NCBI RefSeq assembly: GCF_014873535.1
Contig: NZ_JADBEF010000001.1
Location: 2,604,001 to 2,668,000 of the forward strand
Direction of reading: 5' to 3'
Length of the DNA: 64,000 bases
Origin: Nonomuraea africana
Lineage (GTDB): Bacteria > Actinomycetota > Actinomycetes > Streptosporangiales > Streptosporangiaceae
Shown here: in pieces, positions 50,978 through 59,089 of the stretch
How the letters are laid out: the number at the start of each line of letters is the position of its first letter
How positions within the stretch are numbered: position 1 is the first letter of the stretch
Translations under genes and position numbers: made by a program
Notes under the pieces: model-generated
What the model saw: only the letters and a program-made list of their open reading frames with translations
Databases searched by the model: none
Told to the model about the DNA's origin: nothing

Positions 50978-51778
50978 TCATCGCCGGACCGCTCCGCGCG
51001 GATATCCGGCCAGGGCGTCCTTGTCGCGCAAGGTCTGGAGCTCGTTGCGGGGCAGGGTCGTGGTGAAGAGGCCGGACTCGGTTCCGGCCTGGTAAAGCCG
51101 CCTGCCGTCCGGGTGCCAGGCGCCGCTGCCTCCGCAGGACTCCCATCCGGGTCCCGTGCCGGCGTGGTTGGCGACGACCGCGAACATGCGGTGGTCCATG
51201 GCGCGGGCGGCGAAGTGGATGTCCATGCGCCGCGCCTCCTCCCGGGTGTAGAGGGCCGAGGCGGCGTACACCTCGGCGCCGTCGTGGGCGGCGTCCGCGG
51301 CGTGGGCGGGCATCCCGGCGTCGAGGCACAGGGCGAGGGCGACCTGCCAGCCGTCGATGTCGAGGAGCGGGCCCTTGTCCGCGGGCTGGAACAGGTCTCG
51401 TTCGAGGCCGTGCAGGTTCCGCTTACCGTGGGCGTGGATCTCTGCGTCGGGGCGGATCACCAGGGAGGCGATCCAGCTCGTGCCGTCGGGGCGGCGGTAG
51501 GGGGCGCCCACCACCGTGGTCACTCCGCGTTCCTGTACGGCGTGGCGGACGATGTCGAGCCTCGGGTCGTTGTCGCTCACCCAGCATGATGGGTCGGCGA
51601 AGAGGGACAGGTCGTAGCCCACCAGTGAGAGCTGGGGGAACAGGAGCAGGGCCGCCCCGCTTTCGGCGGCTGTGTGGACGAGGTCGGCCGCTGAACGGGC
51701 GTTGGCCCGTACATCGCCTGGTTCTGCGGATGTCTGTGCGACTGCGACGACCAACGACTCTGACGGCATGCCGGGCAT
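50978..51778 (-). CDS. Nitrilase-superfamily (carbon-nitrogen hydrolase) protein lacking the catalytic Glu
   Basis: 266 residues from ATG 51778 (ATG 51769 also possible; neither has a clear ribosome binding site). Fold signatures are AVAQTSAEPGDVRANARSAA, the Lys of GKRNLHGLERDLF and the Cys of VALALCLDAGMPAHA. The first triad residue, normally Glu in FPELxLxGY, is Gln49 here (LLFPQLSLVGYDL, codon CAG). Without the general base it should be a poor amidase, so it may be a pseudoenzyme or use a different mechanism. No partner gene is adjacent. Confidence 0.82.
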   Translation of the reverse strand: MPGMPSESLVVAVAQTSAEPGDVRANARSAADLVHTAAESGAALLLFPQLSLVGYDLSLFADPSCWVSDNDPRLDIVRHAVQERGVTTVVGAPYRRPDGTSWIASLVIRPDAEIHAHGKRNLHGLERDLFQPADKGPLLDIDGWQVALALCLDAGMPAHAADAAHDGAEVYAASALYTREEARRMDIHFAARAMDHRMFAVVANHAGTGPGWESCGGSGAWHPDGRRLYQAGTESGLFTTTLPRNELQTLRDKDALAGYPRGAVRR

Positions 51779-52163
51779 GGTATCTGTCGTGATCTTGCAC
51801 GTTTCGCCCTGGGCCCTCGCCGGCTGTTCGCTTCCGTGACGCCACCGCCCTGGGGCGATCCCGGCGCTGCTCGGCGCCCTGTGGTCAGCACCCGGCGCCC
51901 GGCGCTGCTCGACTCTCTGTGCTCGGGGCGCCGGTCCCTTGCCCGGGGCTCGGCTCCCCTCTGGTCGGCGCTCGATCCGCCGAGCTCTGCGCTCGGCGCT
52001 CGACCATGATGCCGCGACCGTGGCATGGGGAGTCGGGTCAATCGCGACCTCGGTCCGCAAGCAGGCGTTGCTCGACGCGTCCTCGCTCGGCGTGCACAAC
52101 TCCGGCGGGGGGCCGACCGCGACGTGGGGTTGTGGCCTCCTGAATCAGGTCTGCGGTGTTCAG

Positions 52164-52301
52164 CCGCCGGCCGAAGCCGTCCAGCCGGTCGCTCGTCGAC
52201 CGTCCGGCAGGCTGTGAACGCCGGCCGTCACCCGCCGGCCGTCACCCGCCGGCCGAAGCCGTCCAGCCGGTCGACCGTCGACCGTCCGCAGGCTGTGAAC
52301 G
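52164..52301. repeat. About 57-bp direct repeat with an embedded 14-bp tandem
   Basis: 52164-52220 and 52246-52301 are nearly identical (both begin CCGCCGGCCGAAGCC and end CAGGCTGTGAACG; a few differences). Between them CCGGCCGTCACCCG occurs twice in tandem (52221-52234 and 52235-52248). Confidence 0.75.
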
Positions 52302-52383
52302 GCGGCCCATCCGATCGCCGTTGAGAGCGCCGTCCTGCCGCCCGGATCTTGTCCGCTCCCCCTCGGCAACCCGTTTATTCGCT

Positions 52384-52413
52384 TGCGGTTCTGTCGGTGC
52401 CGTTGGCTAGTGT
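52384..52413 (+). promoter_or_regulatory. Promoter of the ABC-2 operon
   Basis: TTGCGG (52384-52389) and TAGTGT (52408-52413) with an 18-base spacer; the -10 ends 8 bases before the GTG at 52422, so the message is probably leaderless. Confidence 0.5.
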
Positions 52414-52421
52414 TCCGGCTC

Positions 52422-53354
52422 GTGGCTGAACATCAACCTCTTATTCACGCGCGCGGGCTGGTCAAGCGGTTCGGTGAGTTCACTGCGGTGGACGGCATCG
52501 ATCTTGACGTGGAGCCTGGTGAGGCGTTCGGGTTCCTGGGTCCCAATGGCGCGGGCAAGTCGTCGACGATGCGGATGATCTCGTGTGTGTCGCTGCCGTC
52601 GGCCGGTGAGCTGCGCATCCTGGGGATGGACCCGGTGCGGGAGGGGCCGGCGATCAGGGCTCGGCTGGGGGTGTGCCCGCAGCTGGACAACCTCGATCCC
52701 GATCTGACGGTGCGGGAGAACCTGACGACGTATGCCCGTTACTTCGGGTTGTCGCGGGCGAAGGCGCGGGAGCGGGCCGAGGAGATGCTCGATTTCGCGC
52801 AGTTGCGTGACAAGGCGTCGTCGAAGGTGGAGCCGTTGTCGGGTGGCATGAAGCGGCGGTTGACGATCGCGCGGGCGATGGTGAACGAGCCGGATCTGGT
52901 GCTGCTGGACGAGCCGACGACGGGTCTCGATCCGCAGGCGCGGCATCTGCTGTGGGAGCGGTTGTTCCGGTTGAAGCAGCGTGGGGTGACGTTGGTGTTG
53001 ACGACGCACTACATGGACGAGGCCGAGCAGCTGTGTGACCGGCTGGTGGTGATGGACGGTGGCCGGATCGTGGCGGAGGGGTCGCCGCGGTCGCTGATCG
53101 AGTCGTATGCCTCGCCGGAGGTGGTGGAGCTGCGGTTCGGGTCGGAGTCGCTGGAGGGGTTCGTGGAGCGGCTGTCGGGGGTGGGTGATCGGGTGGATGT
53201 GCTGCCTGATCGGATCCTGCTGTACGCCAAGGACGGCGACGACGCGGTGTCGGAGGTGCATCGCAGGGAGTTGGCGCCGTCGAGTGTGCTGGTGCGGCGT
53301 TCGTCGCTGGAGGATGTGTTCCTGCACCTGACCGGCCGGACGTTGGTGGACTGA
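52422..53354 (+). CDS. ABC-2 exporter ATPase (DrrA/NodI-like)
   Basis: 310 residues. Walker A GPNGAGKSST, Q-loop CPQLDNLDPDLTV, signature LSGGMKRRL, Walker B LVLLDEPTTGLDP and the H-loop TTHYMDEAEQ are all intact. The C-terminal 80 residues are the DrrA-type regulatory tail. GTG start gives VAEHQPLIHARGLVKRFGEF. Energises the two permeases encoded next, with which it overlaps by TGATG. Confidence 0.92.
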   Translation: MAEHQPLIHARGLVKRFGEFTAVDGIDLDVEPGEAFGFLGPNGAGKSSTMRMISCVSLPSAGELRILGMDPVREGPAIRARLGVCPQLDNLDPDLTVRENLTTYARYFGLSRAKARERAEEMLDFAQLRDKASSKVEPLSGGMKRRLTIARAMVNEPDLVLLDEPTTGLDPQARHLLWERLFRLKQRGVTLVLTTHYMDEAEQLCDRLVVMDGGRIVAEGSPRSLIESYASPEVVELRFGSESLEGFVERLSGVGDRVDVLPDRILLYAKDGDDAVSEVHRRELAPSSVLVRRSSLEDVFLHLTGRTLVD

Positions 53355-54112
53355 TGGCGCATCCGACGGTGGCGGTGCTGGAGCGGCACCTGACGTTGTA
53401 CAAGCGGTTGTGGCGGGCGTCGCTGTTCTCGTCCTTCCTTCTGCCGTTGTTGTTCCTGGTGAGCATCGGGCTGGGGGTCGGGGGTTACGTGGGCACGGTG
53501 GAGGGCGTGCCGTACGTGGAGTGGATCGTGCCGGGGGTGCTGGCGTCGACGGCTTTCCAGATGGCGGTTGGTGAGTGCACCTACAGCGTGCTGGGCGAGT
53601 TCAAGTGGACGCGGGGTGCGCACGCGATGTTCGCGACGCGGGTGTCGGCGTGGGACATGGTGCGCGGCTGGATGCTGTACATCGTGTTTCGGGTCGAGGT
53701 CGCGGCGGTGGTGTTCCTGGCGGTGGTGGCGGCCTTCGGGGTGCTGGCCTCGCCGTGGGCGGTGGTGACGCTGCTGGTGGTGGGGTTGCTGGCGGTGGCG
53801 TGTGCGGCGCCGGTGTCGGCGTTCTCGGCGTCGATCGATCATGACAGTTACTTCGCGTTGTTGTTTCGGTTCGTGATGATCCCCTCGACGTTGTTCGCGG
53901 GGGTGTTCTTTCCGGTGGAGCAGTTGCCGGAGCTGGTGCGGCCGCTGGCGTACGCGTCGCCGTTGTGGCACGGGGTGGAGTTGTGCAGGGCGGCGACGTT
54001 GGGGGTCGCTCCCCCGTGGCCGGCGTGGGTGCATCTGGGGTATCTGCTGGCCTTCGCCGTGGCCGGGTTGTGGTGGGCGGCGTTCTCCTTCCGTAAGCGA
54101 CTTCAGGACTGA
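53354..54112 (+). CDS. ABC-2 permease (NodJ/DrrB-like), first subunit
   Basis: 252 residues with six helices; LFLVSIGLGVGGYVGTVEG and YVEWIVPGVLASTAFQMAVG are typical ABC-2 permease segments, and FAGVFFPVEQLPELVRPLAY, ASPLWHGVELCRA form the conserved C-terminal hairpin. Its ATG overlaps the ATPase stop codon; the second permease begins 2 bases after its end. Confidence 0.9.
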   Translation: MAHPTVAVLERHLTLYKRLWRASLFSSFLLPLLFLVSIGLGVGGYVGTVEGVPYVEWIVPGVLASTAFQMAVGECTYSVLGEFKWTRGAHAMFATRVSAWDMVRGWMLYIVFRVEVAAVVFLAVVAAFGVLASPWAVVTLLVVGLLAVACAAPVSAFSASIDHDSYFALLFRFVMIPSTLFAGVFFPVEQLPELVRPLAYASPLWHGVELCRAATLGVAPPWPAWVHLGYLLAFAVAGLWWAAFSFRKRLQD

Positions 54113-54114
54113 TC

Positions 54115-54918
54115 ATGGTGACGTTGATGGTGGCCCGGCAGGTGTCGGTGGGCCGGGTGGGTGCGGTGGTCGGCCGCAATCTGGGTGCGCTGCGCAGTGG
54201 GGCGTCGTACTGGCTGGTGCTGGTGTCGGGGTTCTTCGAGCCGCTGCTGTACCTGTTGTCGATCGGTGTCGGCGTGGGCGCGCTGGTGGGCCGGATTCCG
54301 CTGGGTGACGGGCGGGTGGTGTCGTACGCGGTGTTCGTGGCTCCTGCGATGCTGGCGGCCTCGGCGATGAACGGCGCGCTGGCGGAGACGACGTTCAACT
54401 TCTTCTTCAAGATGAAGTATGCGAAGACGTTCGAGGCGATCTTGGCGACGCCGGTGCGGCCGATCGAGGTGGCGCTGGGTGAGCTGACGTGGGCGATGGT
54501 GCGCAGCTCGTTCTACACGGCGGCGTTCTTGCTGGTGATGGCCGTGATGGGGTTGGCCGAGCCGTGGTGGGCGCTGGCGGCGTTTCCGGCGACGATGCTG
54601 GTGGGGGTGGCGTTCGGGGCGGCGGGGATGGCGGTGTCGACGTTTCTGCGGGGGTGGCAGGACTTCGACCTGATGACGGCCGCGCAGTTCTCGTTGTTCC
54701 TGTTTTCGGGGACGTTCGCGCCGGTGGGGGGTTATCCGCCGGTGCTGGCGGTGGTGGTGCAGGTGACGCCGCTGTATCACGCGGTCGAGCTGGTGCGTGG
54801 TCTGGCGCTCGGCCGCGTGGAGTGGGCGCTGGCGGGGCATGCGCTGTATCTGGCGGCGTTGGCGGCGTTGGGGTTGTGGGTGGCGTCGCGGCGGATTCAG
54901 CGGGTGTTGTGCTCGTAG
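54115..54918 (+). CDS. ABC-2 permease (NodJ/DrrB-like), second subunit
   Basis: 267 residues with six helices, homologous to the first permease (YLLSIGVGVGALVGRIPLGD, FAPVGGYPPVLAVVVQVTPL, YHAVELVRGLALGR). Two different permeases plus one ATPase suggest a heterodimeric channel, probably exporting a drug, lipid or glycan. The 3' end overlaps the convergent DUF952 gene by 22 bases. Confidence 0.9.
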   Translation: MVTLMVARQVSVGRVGAVVGRNLGALRSGASYWLVLVSGFFEPLLYLLSIGVGVGALVGRIPLGDGRVVSYAVFVAPAMLAASAMNGALAETTFNFFFKMKYAKTFEAILATPVRPIEVALGELTWAMVRSSFYTAAFLLVMAVMGLAEPWWALAAFPATMLVGVAFGAAGMAVSTFLRGWQDFDLMTAAQFSLFLFSGTFAPVGGYPPVLAVVVQVTPLYHAVELVRGLALGRVEWALAGHALYLAALAALGLWVASRRIQRVLCS

Positions 54919-55214
54919 ACGGCGGTTACCGAGGTGGTCGGGAGGGGTCCGTAGAGGTGGGGGAAGGCCTCGTGGGCCCCTTCGGGTGTCTCGTAGCGGA
55001 TGTCGAGGCCGGTGGGGTCGATCTCGAGGAGGACGAGGGGGTCGGTGACGTCGGCGTAGAAGGCCTGTGTGACGGTGTCGGCTTGGCGGCGGTCGGCGCT
55101 GCAGTGGATGAAGCCTTCCTGTTCGAGGGTGCGGCCGCGGGTGGAGATGCGGTATTCGCCGCTTTCCTGGGCGGCGTTCCAGTCGGCGGCGTAGGCGATG
55201 TGCAGGATGGTCAT
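54897..55214 (-). CDS. DUF952 family protein
   Basis: 105 residues: MTILHIAYAADWNAAQESGE, RTLEQEGFIHCSADRRQADT and DPLVLLEIDPTGLDIRYETP are the DUF952 signatures (Pfam PF06108, a small ADP-ribosyltransferase-like fold with no proven activity). Start ATG 55214; a longer frame lacks similarity. Confidence 0.85.
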   Translation of the reverse strand: MTILHIAYAADWNAAQESGEYRISTRGRTLEQEGFIHCSADRRQADTVTQAFYADVTDPLVLLEIDPTGLDIRYETPEGAHEAFPHLYGPLPTTSVTAVYEHNTR

Positions 55215-55353
55215 GTGCGGGCCTCTGTGGTGGAGTGCGGGATGGTGATCTGAGGGCCACGGTAGTGGGGTCACGGATCGTGCGGAGCTCGAGGGGCTGA
55301 GTCTGGTGCGCGTGGCACTCCGGGCTGTTCGCGCGGGGAGTACCGGGTCGCGG

Positions 55354-55444
55354 GCGGGCTCCCAGGATGGTTGCGGGCGAGACCCCCAGCGTGGGCAATC
55401 GCGCGGGCTTCCAGGGTGGTCGCGGGCGATGCCCCCGAGCGTGG
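55354..55444. repeat. Imperfect direct repeat of about 41 bp
   Basis: 55354-55394 and 55403-55444 both begin GCGGGCT and end AGCGTGG, with about 85 percent identity, in the 259-base gap (55215-55473) between DUF952 and the aminotransferase. Non-coding. Confidence 0.65.
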
Positions 55445-55473
55445 AGTGCGGGCTTCGGAAGCGGGCGGTTGTG

Positions 55474-56502
55474 TCAGGTGAGGGCTTCCAGGGCGAGGTC
55501 GACGTCGTTCTCGCTGGTGTAGAGGTGGAAGGAGACGCGGAGTTTGCCCGCGCGTACGGCGGCGCGTACGCCCGCGCGTTCGAGCCGCTCCCCCGTCGCG
55601 TCGCCGGTTGCGAGGGAGGCGGTGTCCAGGGAGACGATGGCGCTGTCGCCGGGCGGTAGTCCCGCTCCGGCGCGGAAGCGGTTGGCCAGGGCGAGGTTGT
55701 GGTCGCGGATGTCGGCGAGGTCGAGCTGGTTGAGCAGGTCGAGGGCGGGCGCGGCGGCGACGTAGGAGAACCAGGCCGGGGACAGGTCGAAGGCGCGGGC
55801 GCCGGGCTGGTGGGTGAGCGGCATGCCGTACATGCTGGTGCCGGAGTACCAGTTGGCGGCGGTGGGCCGCATGCGGGCGCGCAGGCGGGGTGACAGGTAG
55901 CCGAAGGCGGCGCCGCGCGGGCACATCAGCCATTTGTAGGCGGCGCAGACCAGGCCGTCGAGGCCGTCGGTGGTGACGGGTAGCCAGCCGCAGGCCTGGC
56001 TGGCGTCGGCGATGACGAGGGTGTCGTGGGCGCGGGCGGCCTCGACGATGTCGGCGAGGGGGGCGAGGTCGCCGGTGGCGGACTGGACGAGGCTGAAGGC
56101 GACGGCGGTGGTGTGCGGGGTGATGGCCTCGGCGAGGCGGTCGGGTGGTGCGGTGTCGACGTGGGCGGCCACGGCCCAGGGATAGACGTTGCTGGTGAAT
56201 TCGATGTCGGGCACCAGGACGCGGGAGCCTGGCGGCAGGGCGGTGGCGATCTGGGAGACGATCTGGGAGGCGGTGGAGCTGATGGTGATGTCGTCGGCGG
56301 GGGCGCCGATGAGGGTGGCGAAGGCGGCGCGGGAGCGGGTGACGGTCTCGTCCCATGGTTGCCAGTCGGTGCTGCCGTGCCGCCATTGGGTGAGTGCGGT
56401 GTGGAGGTCGTCGAGGGCGGGGCGGGGCGGCAGGCCGTAGCTGGCGGTGTTGAGCCAGCCTGGTGCCGGTTCCCAGAGTTTCCTGGCGGCGTCGAGGTGC
56501 AT
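55474..56502 (-). CDS. Class V aminotransferase-fold PLP enzyme
   Basis: 342 residues. The PLP-lysine motif is VCAAYKWLMCPRGAAFGYLS, the cofactor Asp in VIADASQACGWLPV, and TASQIVSQIATALPP precedes the phosphate site. Related to isopenicillin-N epimerase, kynureninase and cysteine desulfurase-like proteins; substrate unknown. ATG at 56502. Confidence 0.88.
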   Translation of the reverse strand: MHLDAARKLWEPAPGWLNTASYGLPPRPALDDLHTALTQWRHGSTDWQPWDETVTRSRAAFATLIGAPADDITISSTASQIVSQIATALPPGSRVLVPDIEFTSNVYPWAVAAHVDTAPPDRLAEAITPHTTAVAFSLVQSATGDLAPLADIVEAARAHDTLVIADASQACGWLPVTTDGLDGLVCAAYKWLMCPRGAAFGYLSPRLRARMRPTAANWYSGTSMYGMPLTHQPGARAFDLSPAWFSYVAAAPALDLLNQLDLADIRDHNLALANRFRAGAGLPPGDSAIVSLDTASLATGDATGERLERAGVRAAVRAGKLRVSFHLYTSENDVDLALEALT

Positions 56503-56569
56503 GGGGGCAGCTTAGGCAGGCGGGTAAAAGGTGTCGCTCGGGTGGGGTGGGGGTTTCTACACTGCGTGC

Positions 56570-57133
56570 GTGCTGAAGCCTTCTTTTCCGATAGTGACCG
56601 ACCGGCTGCTCCTTCGTCCCTTCACCGCCGATGACCTCGAGGCGGTGCACGCCTTCGAGCGGCTGCCGGAGGTGGCCAGGTTCCTGTACTGGGAGCCGCG
56701 CGATCTGGAGGCCTCCCGCGCCTTTCTCGACAAGCGCATGGCGCGGGTGGCGTTGCAGGAGGAGGGTGACGTGCTCGACATGGCGGTCACGCTGCGGGAG
56801 AGCGGGCAGCTGATCGGGCAGGTGTTGCTGATCTGGACCAGCCGTCAGCACCAGCAGGGTGAGATCGGTTACGTGCTGCATCCCTACTTCCATGGCAGGG
56901 GGTATGCGCCGGAGGCGGCGGTGGAGATGCTGCGGCTGGGTTTCGAGGAGCTGGGTCTGCATCGGATCGTGGGCCGCTTGGACGGTCGTAACGCCGCTTC
57001 GGCTCGGGTGCTGGAGAAGCTCGGGATGCGCAAGGAGGCACATCTGGTGGAGAACGAGCGGGTCAAGGGCGAGTGGTGCGATGAGGTGATCTACGCGATG
57101 CTGTCGCGTGAGTGGGTCAGTAGGCGGCGGTGA
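56570..57133 (+). CDS. GNAT-family N-acetyltransferase (RimJ/RimL-like)
   Basis: 187 residues from GTG 56570, which follows a TACACT box by 6 bases (leaderless). PIVTDRLLLRPFTADDLEAV at the start and EIGYVLHPYFHGRGYAPEAA (motif A, pyrophosphate loop), HRIVGRLDGRNAASARVLEK, LGMRKEAHL are typical of the Acetyltransf_3 group, which acetylates N-termini or antibiotics. Convergent with the NmrA-like gene (17-base overlap). Confidence 0.87.
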   Translation: MLKPSFPIVTDRLLLRPFTADDLEAVHAFERLPEVARFLYWEPRDLEASRAFLDKRMARVALQEEGDVLDMAVTLRESGQLIGQVLLIWTSRQHQQGEIGYVLHPYFHGRGYAPEAAVEMLRLGFEELGLHRIVGRLDGRNAASARVLEKLGMRKEAHLVENERVKGEWCDEVIYAMLSREWVSRRR

Positions 57134-57779
57134 ATCTGGTGCGGCGGTGGCGGGGGTGTTCGGCCTCGTCGAGGAGGGCGACGGCGAGGTCTTCCATGGA
57201 GATGGCGGAGATGCCGTCGGCGTCCAGGAGGAGTTCGTCGGCGCCGAGCCGGTAGCCGCCGGTGCGGACGCCCGGCAGCAGCTGCGCGGCGGGGCTGAGG
57301 TAGGCCCAGTCGGTGTCGGTGTCGGTGCGGCAGGTCTCCAGCTGGGCGGCGCAGGCCAGGGCGATCGGGCGGTATGCGGCGGGCAGGTGGGCGGGGTCGT
57401 CCAGGACGGTGGCGCCGCCTGAGCCGGGCACGGTGAGGGTGGCGGCGCCGCCGACGACGAGCAGGCGGGTGGCGCTGGCGCGGGCGGCGGCCAGCAGGGT
57501 CTTGGTGGTGGTGACGAGGTCGTCTTCGCGTCCGAGGGCTGGGCGGGTGGCGGTGATGACGAGGTCCTGGCCGGTGCTGAGCCGGAGGGCGTCGGTGAGG
57601 TCGCTCGCGTCGCCGGCGCCGACGGTGAGCGCGGCCCCGGGGTGGGCGGGGACGAGCTGGGGTGCCCGGTAGCGGGCGGGGTCGCGGACGACGGCGGTGA
57701 CGTGGTGGCCGCGCGAGAGCGCTTCGGTCACGACGCGGCTGCCGACGGCTCCTGCCGCTCCGAAGACGGTGATGCGCAT
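57117..57779 (-). CDS. NmrA-like NAD(P)-binding protein
   Basis: 220 residues. MRITVFGAAGAVGSRVVTEA has the GxxGxxG nucleotide loop; VTAVVRDPARY, LLVVGGAATLT and WAYLSPAAQLLPG are the pattern of the biliverdin-reductase-B-like/NmrA-like atypical SDRs. No classical catalytic Tyr-x3-Lys. Starts 4 bases after the MFS gene stop, so it is in an operon with it and with the divergent LysR as likely activator. Confidence 0.86.
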   Translation of the reverse strand: MRITVFGAAGAVGSRVVTEALSRGHHVTAVVRDPARYRAPQLVPAHPGAALTVGAGDASDLTDALRLSTGQDLVITATRPALGREDDLVTTTKTLLAAARASATRLLVVGGAATLTVPGSGGATVLDDPAHLPAAYRPIALACAAQLETCRTDTDTDWAYLSPAAQLLPGVRTGGYRLGADELLLDADGISAISMEDLAVALLDEAEHPRHRRTRFTAAY

Positions 57780-57783
57780 GGGG

Positions 57784-59010
57784 TTACCTTCCTGCCGGGA
57801 CGAGGGAGGTGGTCGCGGGGGTTTGGGCGGCCGGGGTGGTGGGGCGGGTGGTGAGGCGTTCGAGTGCCCACAGGGCGACGGTGCCCGCCGCGAGGGTGGC
57901 GCCGAGGATGACGACGCCGTTCCAGCCGTGGGCGACCCAGACGAGCGAGGTGAGGGCCGAGCCGATGGCGCCTCCGACGAAGTAGGAGGTCATGTAGGCG
58001 GAGTTGATCCGGTTGCGGGCTTCGGGGCGCAGGGCGTAGATGACGTTCTGGTTGCTGTTGAGGACGGCCTGCTGGGCCAGGTCGAGCACGATGACGCCGA
58101 CGAGGAGCCAGACGAGGGAGCGGGCGCCGGCGGCCAGGGGCAGCCAGGAGGCGAGCATGAGCATGGTGCCCGCCGCGGTGACGGCTTGGACGTGGCCGCG
58201 GTCGGCCAGGCGTCCGGCGATGGTGGCGGTGAGCGCGCCGGCGGCGGCGACGAGGCCGAACAGGCCGATGCTGGATTCGCTCCAGCCGTACGGCTGCTGG
58301 ACCAGCAGGAAGGTCAGCGCGGTCCACAGGACGCTGAAGGAGGCCAGGGCCAGGGCGCCGATGCCGGCGCGCCAGCGCAGCAGGGGCTCCTCGCGCAGGA
58401 GGGTGACGATCGAGCCGAGCAGCGCGGGGTAGCTGAGTCCGGACCTGGTGTTCAGGCGGGGCAGGAACAGGCGCAGCAGGACGGCCATGAGGATCATGAG
58501 TCCGGCGTTGACCCAGTAGACGGTGCGCCAGCCGCCGAGCTCGGACAGGGCGCCCGAGGCGGTGCGGGCCAGCAGCAGGCCGAGGACCAGTCCTGTCATG
58601 ACGGTGCCGACGACCTTGCCGCGTTCGGACGGGTCGGCGAGGGTGGCCGCGAAGGGCACGATCACCTGGGCGGCCACGGAGGTCAGCGCGGTCAGCACGG
58701 TGCCTGCCAGCAGGATGGGGCCGGTGGCGGCGGTGGCCGAGATGAGCAGGAACAGCGCGGTCAGCGAGTAGAGGATGACGGCGAGGCGGCGTCGTTCGAC
58801 CAGGTCGCCGAGGGGCACCAGGAGGATCAGTCCGAGGGCGTAGCCGCCTTGCGCGGCGGTGACCAGGAGCGCGGCGGTTGCGGTGGTGAGTCCGAGTTCT
58901 CTGCTGATGAGGTCGAGCAGGGGTTGGGCGAAGTAGTTTCCCGCGACGGCCAGGCCGGTGGCGGTCGACATGAGGAGCAGCAATCCTCGAGAAAGTGTCC
59001 GGTTCGTCAT
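57784..59010 (-). CDS. MFS transporter (12-helix)
   Basis: 408 residues. GNYFAQPLLDLISRELGLTT in helix 1, ALGLILLVPLGDLVERRRLA (motif A) and VMTGLVLGLLLARTASGALS (motif C-like) are typical of the arabinose-efflux-permease group (YgaY/sugar efflux-like). Operon with the NmrA-like gene, divergent from the LysR gene; helix 1 begins 12 residues after the start. Substrate unknown. Confidence 0.88.
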   Translation of the reverse strand: MTNRTLSRGLLLLMSTATGLAVAGNYFAQPLLDLISRELGLTTATAALLVTAAQGGYALGLILLVPLGDLVERRRLAVILYSLTALFLLISATAATGPILLAGTVLTALTSVAAQVIVPFAATLADPSERGKVVGTVMTGLVLGLLLARTASGALSELGGWRTVYWVNAGLMILMAVLLRLFLPRLNTRSGLSYPALLGSIVTLLREEPLLRWRAGIGALALASFSVLWTALTFLLVQQPYGWSESSIGLFGLVAAAGALTATIAGRLADRGHVQAVTAAGTMLMLASWLPLAAGARSLVWLLVGVIVLDLAQQAVLNSNQNVIYALRPEARNRINSAYMTSYFVGGAIGSALTSLVWVAHGWNGVVILGATLAAGTVALWALERLTTRPTTPAAQTPATTSLVPAGR

Positions 59011-59068
59011 GGTCCAAGGGTGCTAGATGGGCGATCGATGAGTCCAACACATGTTTGTCATGCGAACG

Positions 59069-59083
59069 ATCGTGTATCACGAT
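59069..59083. promoter_or_regulatory. LysR-type operator
   Basis: ATCGTG-TAT-CACGAT, a perfect inverted repeat in the 79-base gap between the MFS and LysR genes, 7 bases before the LysR ATG; CGATTGATGC and CGATCGATGA flank it as possible extra half-sites. Confidence 0.6.
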
Positions 59084-59089
59084 TGATGC

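Larger units (their letters stand above)
51779..52421. other. Repeat-rich non-coding stretch
   Basis: 643 bases between the nitrilase-like gene and the ABC operon. 51855-52015 is GC-rich with repeated CGGCGCTGCTCG and GGCGCTCGA words; 52164-52301 holds a long direct repeat. No supported reading frame. The ABC promoter is at its end. Confidence 0.5.

Noticed and set aside
52164..52301. CRISPR array.
   Set aside because: Only two long copies, no regular spacers and no cas genes.
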